A stretch of 7,178 nucleotides of DNA, from NCBI GenBank assembly GCA_905479535.1, contig CAJQMW010000455.1, forward strand, positions 1 through 7,178, read 5' to 3'. Source of the DNA: an uncultured Maribacter sp. (GTDB lineage: Bacteria; Bacteroidota; Bacteroidia; Flavobacteriales; Flavobacteriaceae). The translations under genes were made by a program, and so were the position numbers. The notes beneath the pieces were generated by a model. The model had not been told where the DNA came from. It did not search any database and worked only from the letters and a program-made list of their open reading frames with translations. This document shows, one piece after another, positions 1 through 6,022 of the stretch (position 1 is the stretch's first letter; each line of letters begins with the position of its first letter).

Positions 1-18
1 TTAGAAAGAGCTAAATAA
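1..18 (+). CDS. rpsQ: 30S ribosomal protein uS17, C-terminal end only (partial)
   Basis: The window opens in the last five codons of a gene, reading LERAK and then TAA, which ends 3 nt before the rplN start. The position immediately upstream of rplN is where rpsQ (S17, a primary 16S rRNA-binding protein) sits in this conserved cluster, and flavobacterial S17 proteins commonly end in a LERAK-like tail. The identification therefore rests on gene order and a five-residue match. Nothing of the rRNA-binding OB fold is inside the window. Confidence 0.72.
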   Translation, partial: LERAK

Positions 19-21
19 GTT

Positions 22-390
22 ATGTTACAACAAGAATCTAGACTAAAGGTTGCTGATAATACCGGAGCTAAGGAAGTTTTGACCATCCGAGTTCTCGGTG
101 GTACAAGGAGGAGGTATGCTTCCATTGGTGATAAAATTGTAGTAACTGTTAAAGAGGCTACACCAAACGGAGGTATAAAAAAAGGAGCTGTCTCTACGGC
201 CGTTGTTGTTCGTACCAAAAAAGAGGTGAGGAGACCAGATGGTTCCTATATCCGTTTTGACGACAACGCATGTGTCCTATTGAATCCAACGGGAGAGATG
301 AGGGGAACTCGTGTATTCGGACCTGTAGCAAGAGAACTCAGGGACAAACAGTTCATGAAAATTGTTTCATTGGCCCCAGAGGTACTTTAG
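22..390 (+). CDS. rplN: 50S ribosomal protein uL14
   Basis: L14 is a 50S protein that binds 23S rRNA near the factor-binding side and contacts the 30S subunit through an intersubunit bridge. The 122-residue product has the full family length. It shows the N-terminal ADNTGAKEV segment (residues 11-19), the GDKIVVTVKEA strand (37-47), the family signature region at about 60-86, and the C-terminal GTRVFGPVARELRD block (95-108). The start follows the rpsQ stop by 3 nt and has no Shine-Dalgarno sequence, which fits close coupling in a Bacteroidota operon. A run AAGGAGGAGGT at 104-114 lies inside the coding sequence (the Thr-Arg-Arg-Arg codons) and precedes only a short out-of-frame ORF. A 103-nt spacer separates this gene from rplX, far longer than most gaps in the cluster. 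Confidence 0.98.
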   Translation: MLQQESRLKVADNTGAKEVLTIRVLGGTRRRYASIGDKIVVTVKEATPNGGIKKGAVSTAVVVRTKKEVRRPDGSYIRFDDNACVLLNPTGEMRGTRVFGPVARELRDKQFMKIVSLAPEVL

Positions 391-424
391 AAATTGAGAG
401 AAGAGATAAGGAGGAATATAGAAT

Positions 425-489
425 CAAGAACCAAGACCCAAGACCAAATCTAATTTGAACTTGAACTTGAACTTGAACTTGAACTTGAC
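425..489. repeat. Tandem 7-mer / 6-mer repeat pair with inverted-repeat character in the rplN-rplX spacer
   Basis: The left arm is three heptamers, CAAGAAC (425-431), CAAGACC (432-438) and CAAGACC (439-445). The right arm is five exact TTGAAC hexamers (455-484) followed by a partial sixth, TTGAC (485-489). CAAG in the left units is complementary to CTTG across the junctions of the right units, so the arms can form an imperfect hairpin around an A/T-rich loop (about 446-454). The repeat stops 4 nt before the rplX ATG. No U-tract follows, so it does not look like an intrinsic terminator. The layout matches the spacers before infA and rpsM, although the core tetramer differs. Confidence 0.85.
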
Positions 490-493
490 AAGA

Positions 494-808
494 ATGAAAA
501 AGTTAAAAATAAAAACTGGAGATACCGTTAGAATTATCGCTGGAGACCACAAGGGAACCGAAGGTAAAATTATGCGTGTGGACCTAGAAAAGAACAAAGC
601 TATTGTGGAAGGTGCCAATATGGTCTCAAAACATGAGAAGCCTAGTGCCAAAAATCCACAAGGTGGAATAGTAAAAAAGGAAGCTTTAATCCATATTTCC
701 AATCTAGCCCTAATAGACGGTAAGTCTGGCGAAACAACAAGAGTTGGTTATGAAATGAGAGATGGTAAGAAAGTAAGGTTTTCTAAGAAATCCAATGAAG
801 TAATTTAG
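494..808 (+). CDS. rplX: 50S ribosomal protein uL24
   Basis: L24 is an assembly-initiating 50S protein that binds 23S rRNA near the tunnel exit. The product from the ATG at 494 is 104 residues, the normal length. It begins MKKLKIKTGDTVRIIAGDHK, and residues about 6-33 form a KOW motif (GDTVRIIAGDHKGTEGKI). The later GANMVSKHEKPSAKNPQGGIV segment (40-60) is typical of bacterial L24. An in-frame TTG at 455 would add 13 residues, NLNLNLNLNL-like, but these are encoded only by the TTGAAC tandem repeat and have no counterpart in the family, so the ATG at 494 is preferred. The gene ends 2 nt before rplE, suggesting translational coupling. Confidence 0.97.
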   Translation: MKKLKIKTGDTVRIIAGDHKGTEGKIMRVDLEKNKAIVEGANMVSKHEKPSAKNPQGGIVKKEALIHISNLALIDGKSGETTRVGYEMRDGKKVRFSKKSNEVI

Positions 809-810
809 TT

Positions 811-1362
811 ATGGCTTACGTTGCAAGATTAAAGGAAGAGTATAAAGAGCGCATAATAGCTGCCCTAACCGAAGAGTTCGGTTACAAGAATGTAATGCAG
901 GTTCCAAAGTTGGAGAAAATCGTTATGAGCAGGGGTGTAGGTGCTGCGGTTGCAGACAAAAAGCTAATTGATCACGCTGTAGACGAAATGACCATGATAA
1001 CAGGTCAAAAAGCGGTCGCTACAATGTCCAAAAAGGATGTTGCCGCCTTTAAGTTGAGAAAGGGTATGCCCATTGGTGCCAAAGTCACACTACGTGGAGA
1101 GCGTATGTATGAATTTTTGGACAGGTTGGTTACATCTGCTTTGCCCAGGGTTAGGGATTTTCAAGGTATCAAGGCAACGGGCTTTGACGGACGTGGAAAC
1201 TATAACCTCGGTATAACCGAACAAATTATCTTTCCGGAAGTAAATATTGATAAAATCAATAGAATAAACGGAATGGATATCACTTTTGTTACCTCTGCGG
1301 AAACGGACAAGGAAGCAAAATCATTATTAACGGAATTAGGATTACCTTTTAAAAAGAACTAG
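811..1362 (+). CDS. rplE: 50S ribosomal protein uL5
   Basis: L5 binds 5S rRNA together with L18 (and L25-type proteins where present) in the central protuberance and contacts the P-site tRNA and S13. The 183-residue product is full length. It carries the KLEKIVMSRGVGAAVADKK region (33-51), the conserved FKLRKGMPIGAKVTLRGERMYEFLDRL core (80-106), the LPRVRDFQGI block (111-120), and a C-terminal FPEVNIDKINRINGMDITFVTSA half (141-163). The start lies 2 nt after the rplX stop and the stop lies 1 nt before rpsN, so translation of the three genes is probably coupled. In E. coli, S8 represses the spc operon by binding at the rplE start; no obvious equivalent is visible here because the junction is only 2 nt. 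Confidence 0.98.
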   Translation: MAYVARLKEEYKERIIAALTEEFGYKNVMQVPKLEKIVMSRGVGAAVADKKLIDHAVDEMTMITGQKAVATMSKKDVAAFKLRKGMPIGAKVTLRGERMYEFLDRLVTSALPRVRDFQGIKATGFDGRGNYNLGITEQIIFPEVNIDKINRINGMDITFVTSAETDKEAKSLLTELGLPFKKN

Positions 1363-1363
1363 A

Positions 1364-1633
1364 ATGGCTAAAGAATCAATGAAGGCCCGCGAGAGAAAAA
1401 GGGCGAAGACTGTAGCTAAGTATGCAGAAAAGCGCAAAGCTTTGAAAGAGGCTGGAGACTATGATGCATTACAGAAATTACCAAAAAATGCCTCTCCCGT
1501 TCGCATGCACAATAGGTGTAAGCTCACCGGTAGACCTAAAGGTTATATGAGAACATTCGGTGTTTCTAGGGTTATGTTCAGGGAAATGGCAAACCAAGGT
1601 TTGATTCCCGGCGTAAAAAAAGCAAGCTGGTAG
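1364..1633 (+). CDS. rpsN: 30S ribosomal protein uS14, long zinc-independent form
   Basis: S14 is a late-assembling protein of the 30S head, bound to 16S rRNA near S3 and S10. At 89 residues this is the long form. The conserved C-terminal half reads MHNRCKLTGRPKGYMRTFGV (48-67) and continues to the terminal KKASW. Only one cysteine (residue 52) is present where zinc-binding S14 proteins have two CxxC pairs, so this is the metal-free (C-minus) type. The basic N-terminal half (residues 1-40) is rich in Lys, Arg and Ala and probably helical. The start lies 1 nt after the rplE stop. A 74-nt spacer follows, containing a palindrome and a hairpin. Confidence 0.98.
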   Translation: MAKESMKARERKRAKTVAKYAEKRKALKEAGDYDALQKLPKNASPVRMHNRCKLTGRPKGYMRTFGVSRVMFREMANQGLIPGVKKASW

Positions 1634-1639
1634 ATTTAA

Positions 1640-1688
1640 TTTATAAATTTATAAACTGGTTTCAGGTTCGACAATAGGGTCGAAAACC
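1640..1688 (+). promoter_or_regulatory. Palindrome and stem-loop in the rpsN-rpsH spacer (candidate RNA element)
   Basis: The 74-nt spacer between rpsN and rpsH holds two structured parts. Positions 1640-1655 form a perfect 16-nt A/T palindrome (TTTATAAATTTATAAA). Positions 1667-1672 (TTCGAC) pair perfectly with 1679-1684 (GTCGAA) around a 6-nt loop. The helix can be extended by GG 1665-1666 pairing with CC 1687-1688 across a small AA bulge. The end of the palindrome and the stem-loop lie close together, about 20-70 nt before the rpsH start. No U-run follows the stem, so a terminator is unlikely. A role as a control site for S8 or another ribosomal protein is only inference. Confidence 0.4.
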
Positions 1689-1707
1689 GTTTCCGAACAA
1701 ATAAAAA

Positions 1708-2106
1708 ATGGTTACAGATACAATAGCAGATTATCTAACTAGGGTTAGAAACGCAAGTAGGGCGGGTCATAGGGTAGTTCAAATCCCTGCGTCCAACTTG
1801 AAGAAGGAAATTACCAAAATATTGTTTGACCAAGGCTATATTTTGAGTTATAAATTCGAGGACAGTGCCGTTCAAGGTACTATTAAAATAGCCTTGAAGT
1901 ATGATAAGATTACAAAGGAGCCGGTTATAAAGAAAATACAACGTATCAGTAAGCCAGGTTTAAGGAAATATGCAGGTAGTGAGGATTTGCCAAGGGTACT
2001 TAACGGACTCGGCATTGCTATTGTTTCAACATCTCATGGTGTAATGACCAGTAAGCAAGCAAAGGCCGACAATGTTGGTGGTGAGGTTTTATGCTACGTA
2101 TATTAA
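1708..2106 (+). CDS. rpsH: 30S ribosomal protein uS8
   Basis: S8 is a primary 16S rRNA-binding protein of the 30S platform (helix 21) and, in well-studied bacteria, the repressor of the spc operon. The 132-residue product has the typical start TDTIADYLTRVRNASRAGH (3-21), the basic middle region (about 60-88) ending KPGLRKYAG (82-90), and the RNA-binding C-terminal signature GVMTSKQAKADNVGGEVLCYVY (111-132). Many family members begin M-x-TDPIAD; here the Pro is replaced by Thr, a minor change. The start is preceded by AACAAATAAAAA, A-rich with no Shine-Dalgarno sequence. A 19-nt gap leads to rplF. Confidence 0.98.
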   Translation: MVTDTIADYLTRVRNASRAGHRVVQIPASNLKKEITKILFDQGYILSYKFEDSAVQGTIKIALKYDKITKEPVIKKIQRISKPGLRKYAGSEDLPRVLNGLGIAIVSTSHGVMTSKQAKADNVGGEVLCYVY

Positions 2107-2125
2107 CAGATTAAAGAGTTAGAAG

Positions 2126-2668
2126 ATGTCTAGAATAGGTAATAATCCAATCGCAATTCCTGAGGGAGTTACAATAGAGATCAATGCAAACATCATTACC
2201 GTTAAAGGTAAGTTGGGAGAATTGACTCAAGAATTTTCTGGGGTAGCCATAAAAATTGAAGACGGGCAAGCTTGGGTAACAAGACCGTCCGATTCTAAGG
2301 AGCACAAAGCTAAGCATGGTTTGTACAGATCTTTGATCTTGAACATGGTAGAAGGAGTCTCTAAAGGATGGACCAAGGAATTGGAGCTTGTAGGGGTAGG
2401 TTATAGAGCTAGCAATCAAGGTCAAAAATTAGATTTGGCCCTAGGTTTTTCGCACAATATTGTTTTTGATTTAGCACCAGAGGTTAAAGTGGAGACTATA
2501 TCAGAAAAGGGAAAGAATCCGATTGTAAAGTTGACGTCTTTTGACAAGCAGCTTGTAGGGCACATTGCGGCAAAAATTAGATCCTTCCGTAAGCCAGAAC
2601 CTTATAAAGGAAAGGGCATCAAGTTTGTTGGTGAACAGTTAAGAAGAAAAGCCGGTAAATCAGCTTAA
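2126..2668 (+). CDS. rplF: 50S ribosomal protein uL6
   Basis: L6 is a 50S protein near the sarcin-ricin loop and factor-binding site, built from two similar alpha/beta domains. The product is 180 residues, the usual length. It begins MSRIGNNPIAIPEGV and shows the first domain through about residue 80, the linker ELVGVGYRAS (87-96), a second domain with LALGFSHNI (104-112), and the signature PEPYKGKGIKF (157-167) near the basic C-terminus (LRRKAGKSA). The order rpsH-rplF-rplR is invariant in most bacteria. The gap to rplR is 11 nt. Confidence 0.98.
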   Translation: MSRIGNNPIAIPEGVTIEINANIITVKGKLGELTQEFSGVAIKIEDGQAWVTRPSDSKEHKAKHGLYRSLILNMVEGVSKGWTKELELVGVGYRASNQGQKLDLALGFSHNIVFDLAPEVKVETISEKGKNPIVKLTSFDKQLVGHIAAKIRSFRKPEPYKGKGIKFVGEQLRRKAGKSA

Positions 2669-2679
2669 TTAATAGTATT

Positions 2680-3036
2680 ATGGGATTATCAAAGACAGAA
2701 AGAAAGTATAGAATACGAAGAAGGATCCGAAAGGTTTGTTCAGGAACTGCTGAAAGACCAAGGTTGTCGGTTTTTAGGAGTAATAATGAAATCTATGCGC
2801 AATTAATAGATGATGTTAAAGGAATTACTTTGGCATCTGCTTCTTCCAAGGATAAGGATATGGCTTCTGCCAAAGGCAATAAAACAGAAATGGCTGCTCT
2901 TGTTGGTAAGGCTATCGCTGAAAAGTCAAAAAAAGCTGGCATAGAGAAAGTTGCTTTTGATAGAGGTGGAAACTTGTATCACGGCAGAGTAAAATCTTTG
3001 GCCGAAGGGGCAAGGGAAGCAGGACTAAAATTCTAA
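2680..3036 (+). CDS. rplR: 50S ribosomal protein uL18
   Basis: L18 binds 5S rRNA with L5 and anchors it in the central protuberance. The 118-residue product has a very basic N-terminal arm (KTERKYRIRRRIRKV, 5-19), the RPRLSVFRSNNEIYAQLIDD block (26-45), and the conserved C-terminal VAFDRGGNLYHGRVKSLAEG (91-110) followed by AREAGLKF. These are hallmark bacterial L18 features. The start is preceded by TTAATTAATAGTATT, again without a ribosome-binding site. A 9-nt gap follows to rpsE. Confidence 0.98.
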   Translation: MGLSKTERKYRIRRRIRKVCSGTAERPRLSVFRSNNEIYAQLIDDVKGITLASASSKDKDMASAKGNKTEMAALVGKAIAEKSKKAGIEKVAFDRGGNLYHGRVKSLAEGAREAGLKF

Positions 3037-3045
3037 TATAACAGT

Positions 3046-3570
3046 ATGTTCCAAAAATATAAAAACGTAGAAACGGTTAAACCAGGAGGGTTAGATTTAA
3101 AAGACAGGTTGGTTGGCGTACAACGTGTAACCAAGGTGACAAAAGGTGGTAGAGCTTTTGGCTTTTCCGCTATTGTAGTAGTTGGGGATGAAAACGGTGT
3201 AGTGGGTCACGGTCTAGGAAAATCGAAGGAAGTTGCTACGGCCATAGCCAAGGCTATTGAAGACGGAAAGAAGAACTTGATTCGTATTCCCCTTAACGGT
3301 GGTACTCTACCTCATGAGCAGAAAGGCAAGTTTGGAGGGGCGCGTGTCTATATACAACCGGCTTCCCATGGTACGGGAGTTATTGCAGGTGGAGCCGTAA
3401 GGGCGGTTTTAGAGGCGGTTGGTGTACATGACGTTTTGTCTAAATCACAAGGGTCTTCAAACCCACATAATGTTGTTAAAGCTACGTTTGATGCTTTATT
3501 GCAACTCAGGGATGCAAAAACTATTGCTGGGCAGCGAGGCGTTTCTTTGGAAAAAGTTTTTAAAGGTTAA
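3046..3570 (+). CDS. rpsE: 30S ribosomal protein uS5
   Basis: S5 lies on the 30S back near the mRNA entry and helps translational fidelity, contacting S4 and S8. The 174-residue product has an S5 N-terminal double-stranded RNA-binding-like domain (about 20-85). This includes RVTKVTKGGRAFGFSAIVVV (27-46), the loop region where spectinomycin-resistance changes map in other bacteria; it looks intact here. GDENGVVGHGLGKSKEV (47-63) follows. The C-terminal domain contains GTGVIAGGAVRAVLEAVGVHD (109-129) and GSSNPHNVVKATFDAL (136-151). The gap to rpmD is 11 nt. Confidence 0.98.
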   Translation: MFQKYKNVETVKPGGLDLKDRLVGVQRVTKVTKGGRAFGFSAIVVVGDENGVVGHGLGKSKEVATAIAKAIEDGKKNLIRIPLNGGTLPHEQKGKFGGARVYIQPASHGTGVIAGGAVRAVLEAVGVHDVLSKSQGSSNPHNVVKATFDALLQLRDAKTIAGQRGVSLEKVFKG

Positions 3571-3581
3571 GCATAGGAATT

Positions 3582-3761
3582 ATGGCAAAGATTAAAGTAA
3601 AACAAGTAAAGAGCAGTATAAAAAAGCCCCAAAACCAAAAAAGGACCTTAACGGCTCTTGGGTTGAAGAAAATTGGTCAGGTTGTGGAACATGATACAAC
3701 CCCCAATATTCTTGGGATGATAAATAAAGTTAAACATTTAGTTTCTACAGAAGAAGCTTAA
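3582..3761 (+). CDS. rpmD: 50S ribosomal protein uL30 (short gene)
   Basis: An ATG at 3582 opens a 59-residue frame ending in TAA at 3759-3761, filling the space between rpsE and rplO where rpmD is expected. The product begins MAKIKVKQVKSSIKKPQNQK and continues RTLTALGLKKIGQVVEHDTT (21-40), then PNILGMINKVKHLV (41-54). This is the normal bacterial L30 pattern: a short beta-alpha-beta protein with the conserved TL-ALGL-KIG core and a histidine-preceded D(T/N)TP turn. L30 binds 23S rRNA on the solvent side and is absent from some bacteria, but it is intact here. It lies 11 nt after rpsE and 12 nt before rplO. Its small size makes it easy to miss. Confidence 0.96.
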   Translation: MAKIKVKQVKSSIKKPQNQKRTLTALGLKKIGQVVEHDTTPNILGMINKVKHLVSTEEA

Positions 3762-3773
3762 ATATAAGATCTA

Positions 3774-4226
3774 ATGAATTTAAGTAATCTACAACCTGCA
3801 GAAGGTTCAGTGAATAGAGATGGAAAACGTCTTGGAAGAGGTCAAGGTTCTGGAAAGGGCGGTACCGCCGCAAGAGGTCACAAGGGAGCTAAATCAAGAT
3901 CTGGTTATTCTAAGAAAATTGGTTTCGAGGGTGGTCAAATGCCATTGCAGAGACGTGTGCCTAAATTTGGTTTCACCAATATAAACCGCAAGGATTACAA
4001 AGGAATCAATTTGGATAAATTACAGGAATTAGTGGATAGCAAAGCTATTAAGGATACTGTTACTATAGATTCTTTGGTGGAAAACGGGCTTGTTCGCAAG
4101 AATGATTTGGTTAAAATACTAGGAGGAGGCGAATTAAAGGCAGCCCTTGAAATTACAGTACATAAATTTACGGCAACCGCTAAGAAGGCTATTGAGTCCG
4201 CTGGCGGTGAGGCAATAAATTTATAA
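3774..4226 (+). CDS. rplO: 50S ribosomal protein uL15
   Basis: L15 is a late-assembling 50S protein whose long basic N-terminal extension threads through 23S rRNA. The 150-residue product has that extension: a Gly/Arg/Lys-rich tract with RLGRGQGSGKGGTAARGHKG (19-38), then SRSGYSKKIGFEGGQMPLQR (41-60) and RVPKFGF (61-67). The folded C-terminal domain (about 75-150) includes LVKILGGGELKAALEITVHKF (112-132) and ends with AIESAGGEAINL. The gene ends 14 nt before secY, and the order rpmD-rplO-secY is the standard spc layout. Confidence 0.98.
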   Translation: MNLSNLQPAEGSVNRDGKRLGRGQGSGKGGTAARGHKGAKSRSGYSKKIGFEGGQMPLQRRVPKFGFTNINRKDYKGINLDKLQELVDSKAIKDTVTIDSLVENGLVRKNDLVKILGGGELKAALEITVHKFTATAKKAIESAGGEAINL

Positions 4227-4240
4227 GCATAAACGAGAGC

Positions 4241-5584
4241 ATGAAGAATTTTATCGATACAATATCCAATATTTGGAAGATAGAGGAGCTAAGGAATAGG
4301 ATACTTATTACTTTAGGTCTTCTATTGGTATATCGTTTTGGTTGCCAAATTGTTCTTCCAGGTATAGATACTACACAATTGGGTGGACTTGTGGATAGTA
4401 CCGACCAAGGAATTTTTGGTCTGCTCAACGCTTTTACAGGAGGAGCTTTTGCTAATGCTTCTGTTTTTGCCTTGGGTATTATGCCTTATATCTCGGCCTC
4501 CATTGTAGTACAATTAATGGGTATCGCCATACCGTATCTTCAAAAACTTCAAAAAGAAGGGGAGAGCGGTCGTAAGACGATCAATCAGATAACTAGATGG
4601 TTGACTATTGGTATTGGTATCGTTCAAGCACCGGCATATTTATATGGCTTGGAGGCTTTCGGTGTTAGGGATTCGGCTTTTTTATTAGGAAAAGGCCTTG
4701 ATTTTATGGTTCCGGCGGTAATCATTTTGGTTACAGGAATTGTCTTTGCCATGTGGTTGGGTGAAAAAATTACTGATAAAGGTATTGGTAACGGTATTTC
4801 ACTTTTGATCATGATTGGTATTATAGCGACAATGCCACAGTCTTTTGTTCAGGAATTTATTTCCAGAACAACGAATAATAATGGTGGCCTTATGTTCATA
4901 CTGATTGAAGTCATTATTTGGTTCTTGGTTATCCTGGCCAGTGTATTATTGGTTATGGCAACGCGTCAAATACCTGTACAATATGCAAGAAGAACTGCGT
5001 CCGGAGGGTATGAAAAGAACATGATGGGTTCCAGACAGTACATTCCTCTTAAACTGAATGCATCAGGGGTAATGCCTATTATATTTGCACAGGCAATTAT
5101 GTTTGTGCCCGGTCTCATTGGCCAAGGATTGGATGATACTGCATTTGGCCAGTGGATGCAAGTACAATTTGCGGATATATTCGGCTTGGCTTATAATATA
5201 TTGTTTGCCTTGTTGATTATCATTTTTACGTACTTCTACACTGCCATAACAGTGCCGACCAATAAAATGGCAGATGATTTAAAAAGAAGCGGTGGTTTTA
5301 TTCCTGGTATCAGACCTGGCAAAGAAACGGGCGATTTCTTGGATAAGATAATGTCTTTGATTACGTTACCCGGATCAATATTTTTAGCCCTTCTGGCCGT
5401 ATTGCCGGCTGTCGTGGTAAAACTGATGGACGTTCAAGCAGGTTGGGCATTGTTTTATGGAGGAACTTCCTTATTGATTATGGTAGGTGTAGCAATCGAT
5501 ACGGTGCAACAAGTGAACTCATATTTGTTGAATAGACATTATGACGGTTTAATGAAAACTGGAAAAAACAGAAAAGTAGCATAA
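4241..5584 (+). CDS. secY: Protein translocase channel subunit SecY
   Basis: SecY is the inner-membrane channel of the Sec translocon; with SecE and SecG, and SecA or the ribosome, it moves or inserts proteins across the membrane. The 447-residue product shows about ten hydrophobic spans, roughly at 20-38, 72-93, 115-135, 154-174, 183-203, 215-240, 272-292, 315-337, 373-395 and 402-422. The plug and second helix contain GGAFANASVFALGIMPYISA (67-86). The cytosolic loops carry RQIPVQYARR (242-251) and GGFIPGIRPG (351-360), regions that contact the ribosome and SecA. No extension or truncation is seen. The usual downstream partners adk and map are absent, and an 94-nt repeat-filled spacer leads to infA instead. 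Confidence 0.98.
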   Translation: MKNFIDTISNIWKIEELRNRILITLGLLLVYRFGCQIVLPGIDTTQLGGLVDSTDQGIFGLLNAFTGGAFANASVFALGIMPYISASIVVQLMGIAIPYLQKLQKEGESGRKTINQITRWLTIGIGIVQAPAYLYGLEAFGVRDSAFLLGKGLDFMVPAVIILVTGIVFAMWLGEKITDKGIGNGISLLIMIGIIATMPQSFVQEFISRTTNNNGGLMFILIEVIIWFLVILASVLLVMATRQIPVQYARRTASGGYEKNMMGSRQYIPLKLNASGVMPIIFAQAIMFVPGLIGQGLDDTAFGQWMQVQFADIFGLAYNILFALLIIIFTYFYTAITVPTNKMADDLKRSGGFIPGIRPGKETGDFLDKIMSLITLPGSIFLALLAVLPAVVVKLMDVQAGWALFYGGTSLLIMVGVAIDTVQQVNSYLLNRHYDGLMKTGKNRKVA

Positions 5585-5585
5585 A

Positions 5586-5674
5586 TAGACGTTAGATAGT
5601 AGACGTTAGAAGTTAGAAATCTTATGAGAAACATGTGGGACTAACTACTACCGACTAAAGACTAAAGACTAAAA
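5586..5674. repeat. Heptamer-repeat inverted element filling the secY-infA spacer
   Basis: The left arm is five TAGA-type heptamers in perfect register: TAGACGT (5586), TAGATAG (5593), TAGACGT (5600), TAGAAGT (5607), TAGAAAT (5614-5620). The right arm is five ACTA-type heptamers: ACTAACT (5640), ACTACCG (5647), ACTAAAG (5654), ACTAAAG (5661), ACTAAAA (5668-5674). Aligned as an inverted repeat, 5586-5616 matches the reverse complement of 5641-5671 at 22 of 31 positions. The TAG of each unit always pairs, and the fourth base is always an A-A mismatch. The element begins 1 nt after the secY stop and ends 4 nt before the infA ATG. No U-tract follows the right arm. Confidence 0.9.
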
Positions 5675-5678
5675 AAAT

Positions 5679-5894
5679 ATGGCTAAGCAAGCGGCAATAG
5701 AACAAGACGGATCAATAATAGAAGCACTATCAAACGCAATGTTTCGAGTAGAGTTGGAGAATGGTCACGTGGTTACTGCGCATATATCAGGTAAGATGCG
5801 TATGCACTATATTAAATTATTACCTGGCGACAAGGTAAAATTGGAAATGAGTCCATACGACCTTACGAAAGCAAGAATTACTTATAGATATTAA
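5679..5894 (+). CDS. infA: Translation initiation factor IF-1
   Basis: IF-1 binds the 30S A site during initiation and works with IF-2 and IF-3. The 71-residue product is the standard length. It forms one S1-type OB fold: QDGSIIEALSNAMFRVELEN (9-28), GHVVTAHISGKMRMHYIKLLPGD (29-51), then KVKLEMSPYDLTKARITYRY (52-71). These blocks match bacterial IF-1 throughout. The start MAKQAAIEQDG gives the family N-terminus, and AAAAAAAT just upstream is the A-rich start context common in this lineage. Being next to rpmJ is a widely conserved arrangement. The preceding spacer is occupied by the heptamer repeat, so its translation is probably not coupled to secY. Confidence 0.98.
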   Translation: MAKQAAIEQDGSIIEALSNAMFRVELENGHVVTAHISGKMRMHYIKLLPGDKVKLEMSPYDLTKARITYRY

Positions 5895-5903
5895 GATAGT
5901 AAG

Positions 5904-6020
5904 ATGAAGGTAAGAGCATCAGTTAAGAAGAGAAGTGCCGACTGCAAGATTGTTCGCAGAAAAGGCAGGTTGTACGTAATCAACAAAAAGAATCCTAGAT
6001 TTAAACAAAGACAAGGATAA
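5904..6020 (+). CDS. rpmJ: 50S ribosomal protein bL36, zinc-free form (short gene)
   Basis: This 38-residue frame begins at an ATG 9 nt after infA and ends in TAA at 6018-6020. It reads MKVRASVKKRSADCKIVRRK (1-20) followed by GRLYVINKKNPRFKQRQG (21-38), the whole of an L36 protein. L36 is the smallest 50S protein and stabilises 23S rRNA near the L7/L12 stalk base. The zinc-binding form has three Cys and one His. Here only the cysteine at residue 14 remains; the other positions hold Ser, Asn and Phe or nearby residues, so this is the metal-free type common in Bacteroidota. Its small size makes it easy to miss. A 106-nt repeat-containing spacer follows. Confidence 0.97.
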   Translation: MKVRASVKKRSADCKIVRRKGRLYVINKKNPRFKQRQG

Positions 6021-6022
6021 AT

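Noticed and set aside
104..118. AAGGAGGAGGT followed by ATG inside rplN, as a possible internal start
   Set aside because: The ATG at 116 is out of frame with rplN and its reading frame closes within about ten codons; the purine run simply encodes conserved arginines.
408..415. AAGGAGGA, a perfect Shine-Dalgarno-like sequence in the rplN-rplX spacer
   Set aside because: No start codon follows at a suitable distance, the nearest real start (rplX) is about 80 nt away, and no small reading frame with a recognisable product begins here.
424..702. Open frame on the minus strand across the rplX start, encoding Lys-Phe repeats
   Set aside because: It is the antisense shadow of rplX and the hexamer repeat; the repetitive tail comes from the TTGAAC tract and the rest matches no expected protein.
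4241..4513. Minus-strand open frames overlapping secY (about 60-80 codons)
   Set aside because: They lie wholly within the strongly conserved secY coding sequence and show no recognisable protein features.
5586..5678. Intrinsic transcription terminator after secY
   Set aside because: The inverted repeat is weak and interrupted by regular mismatches, and the right arm is followed by A residues, not a T-run, on the coding strand.
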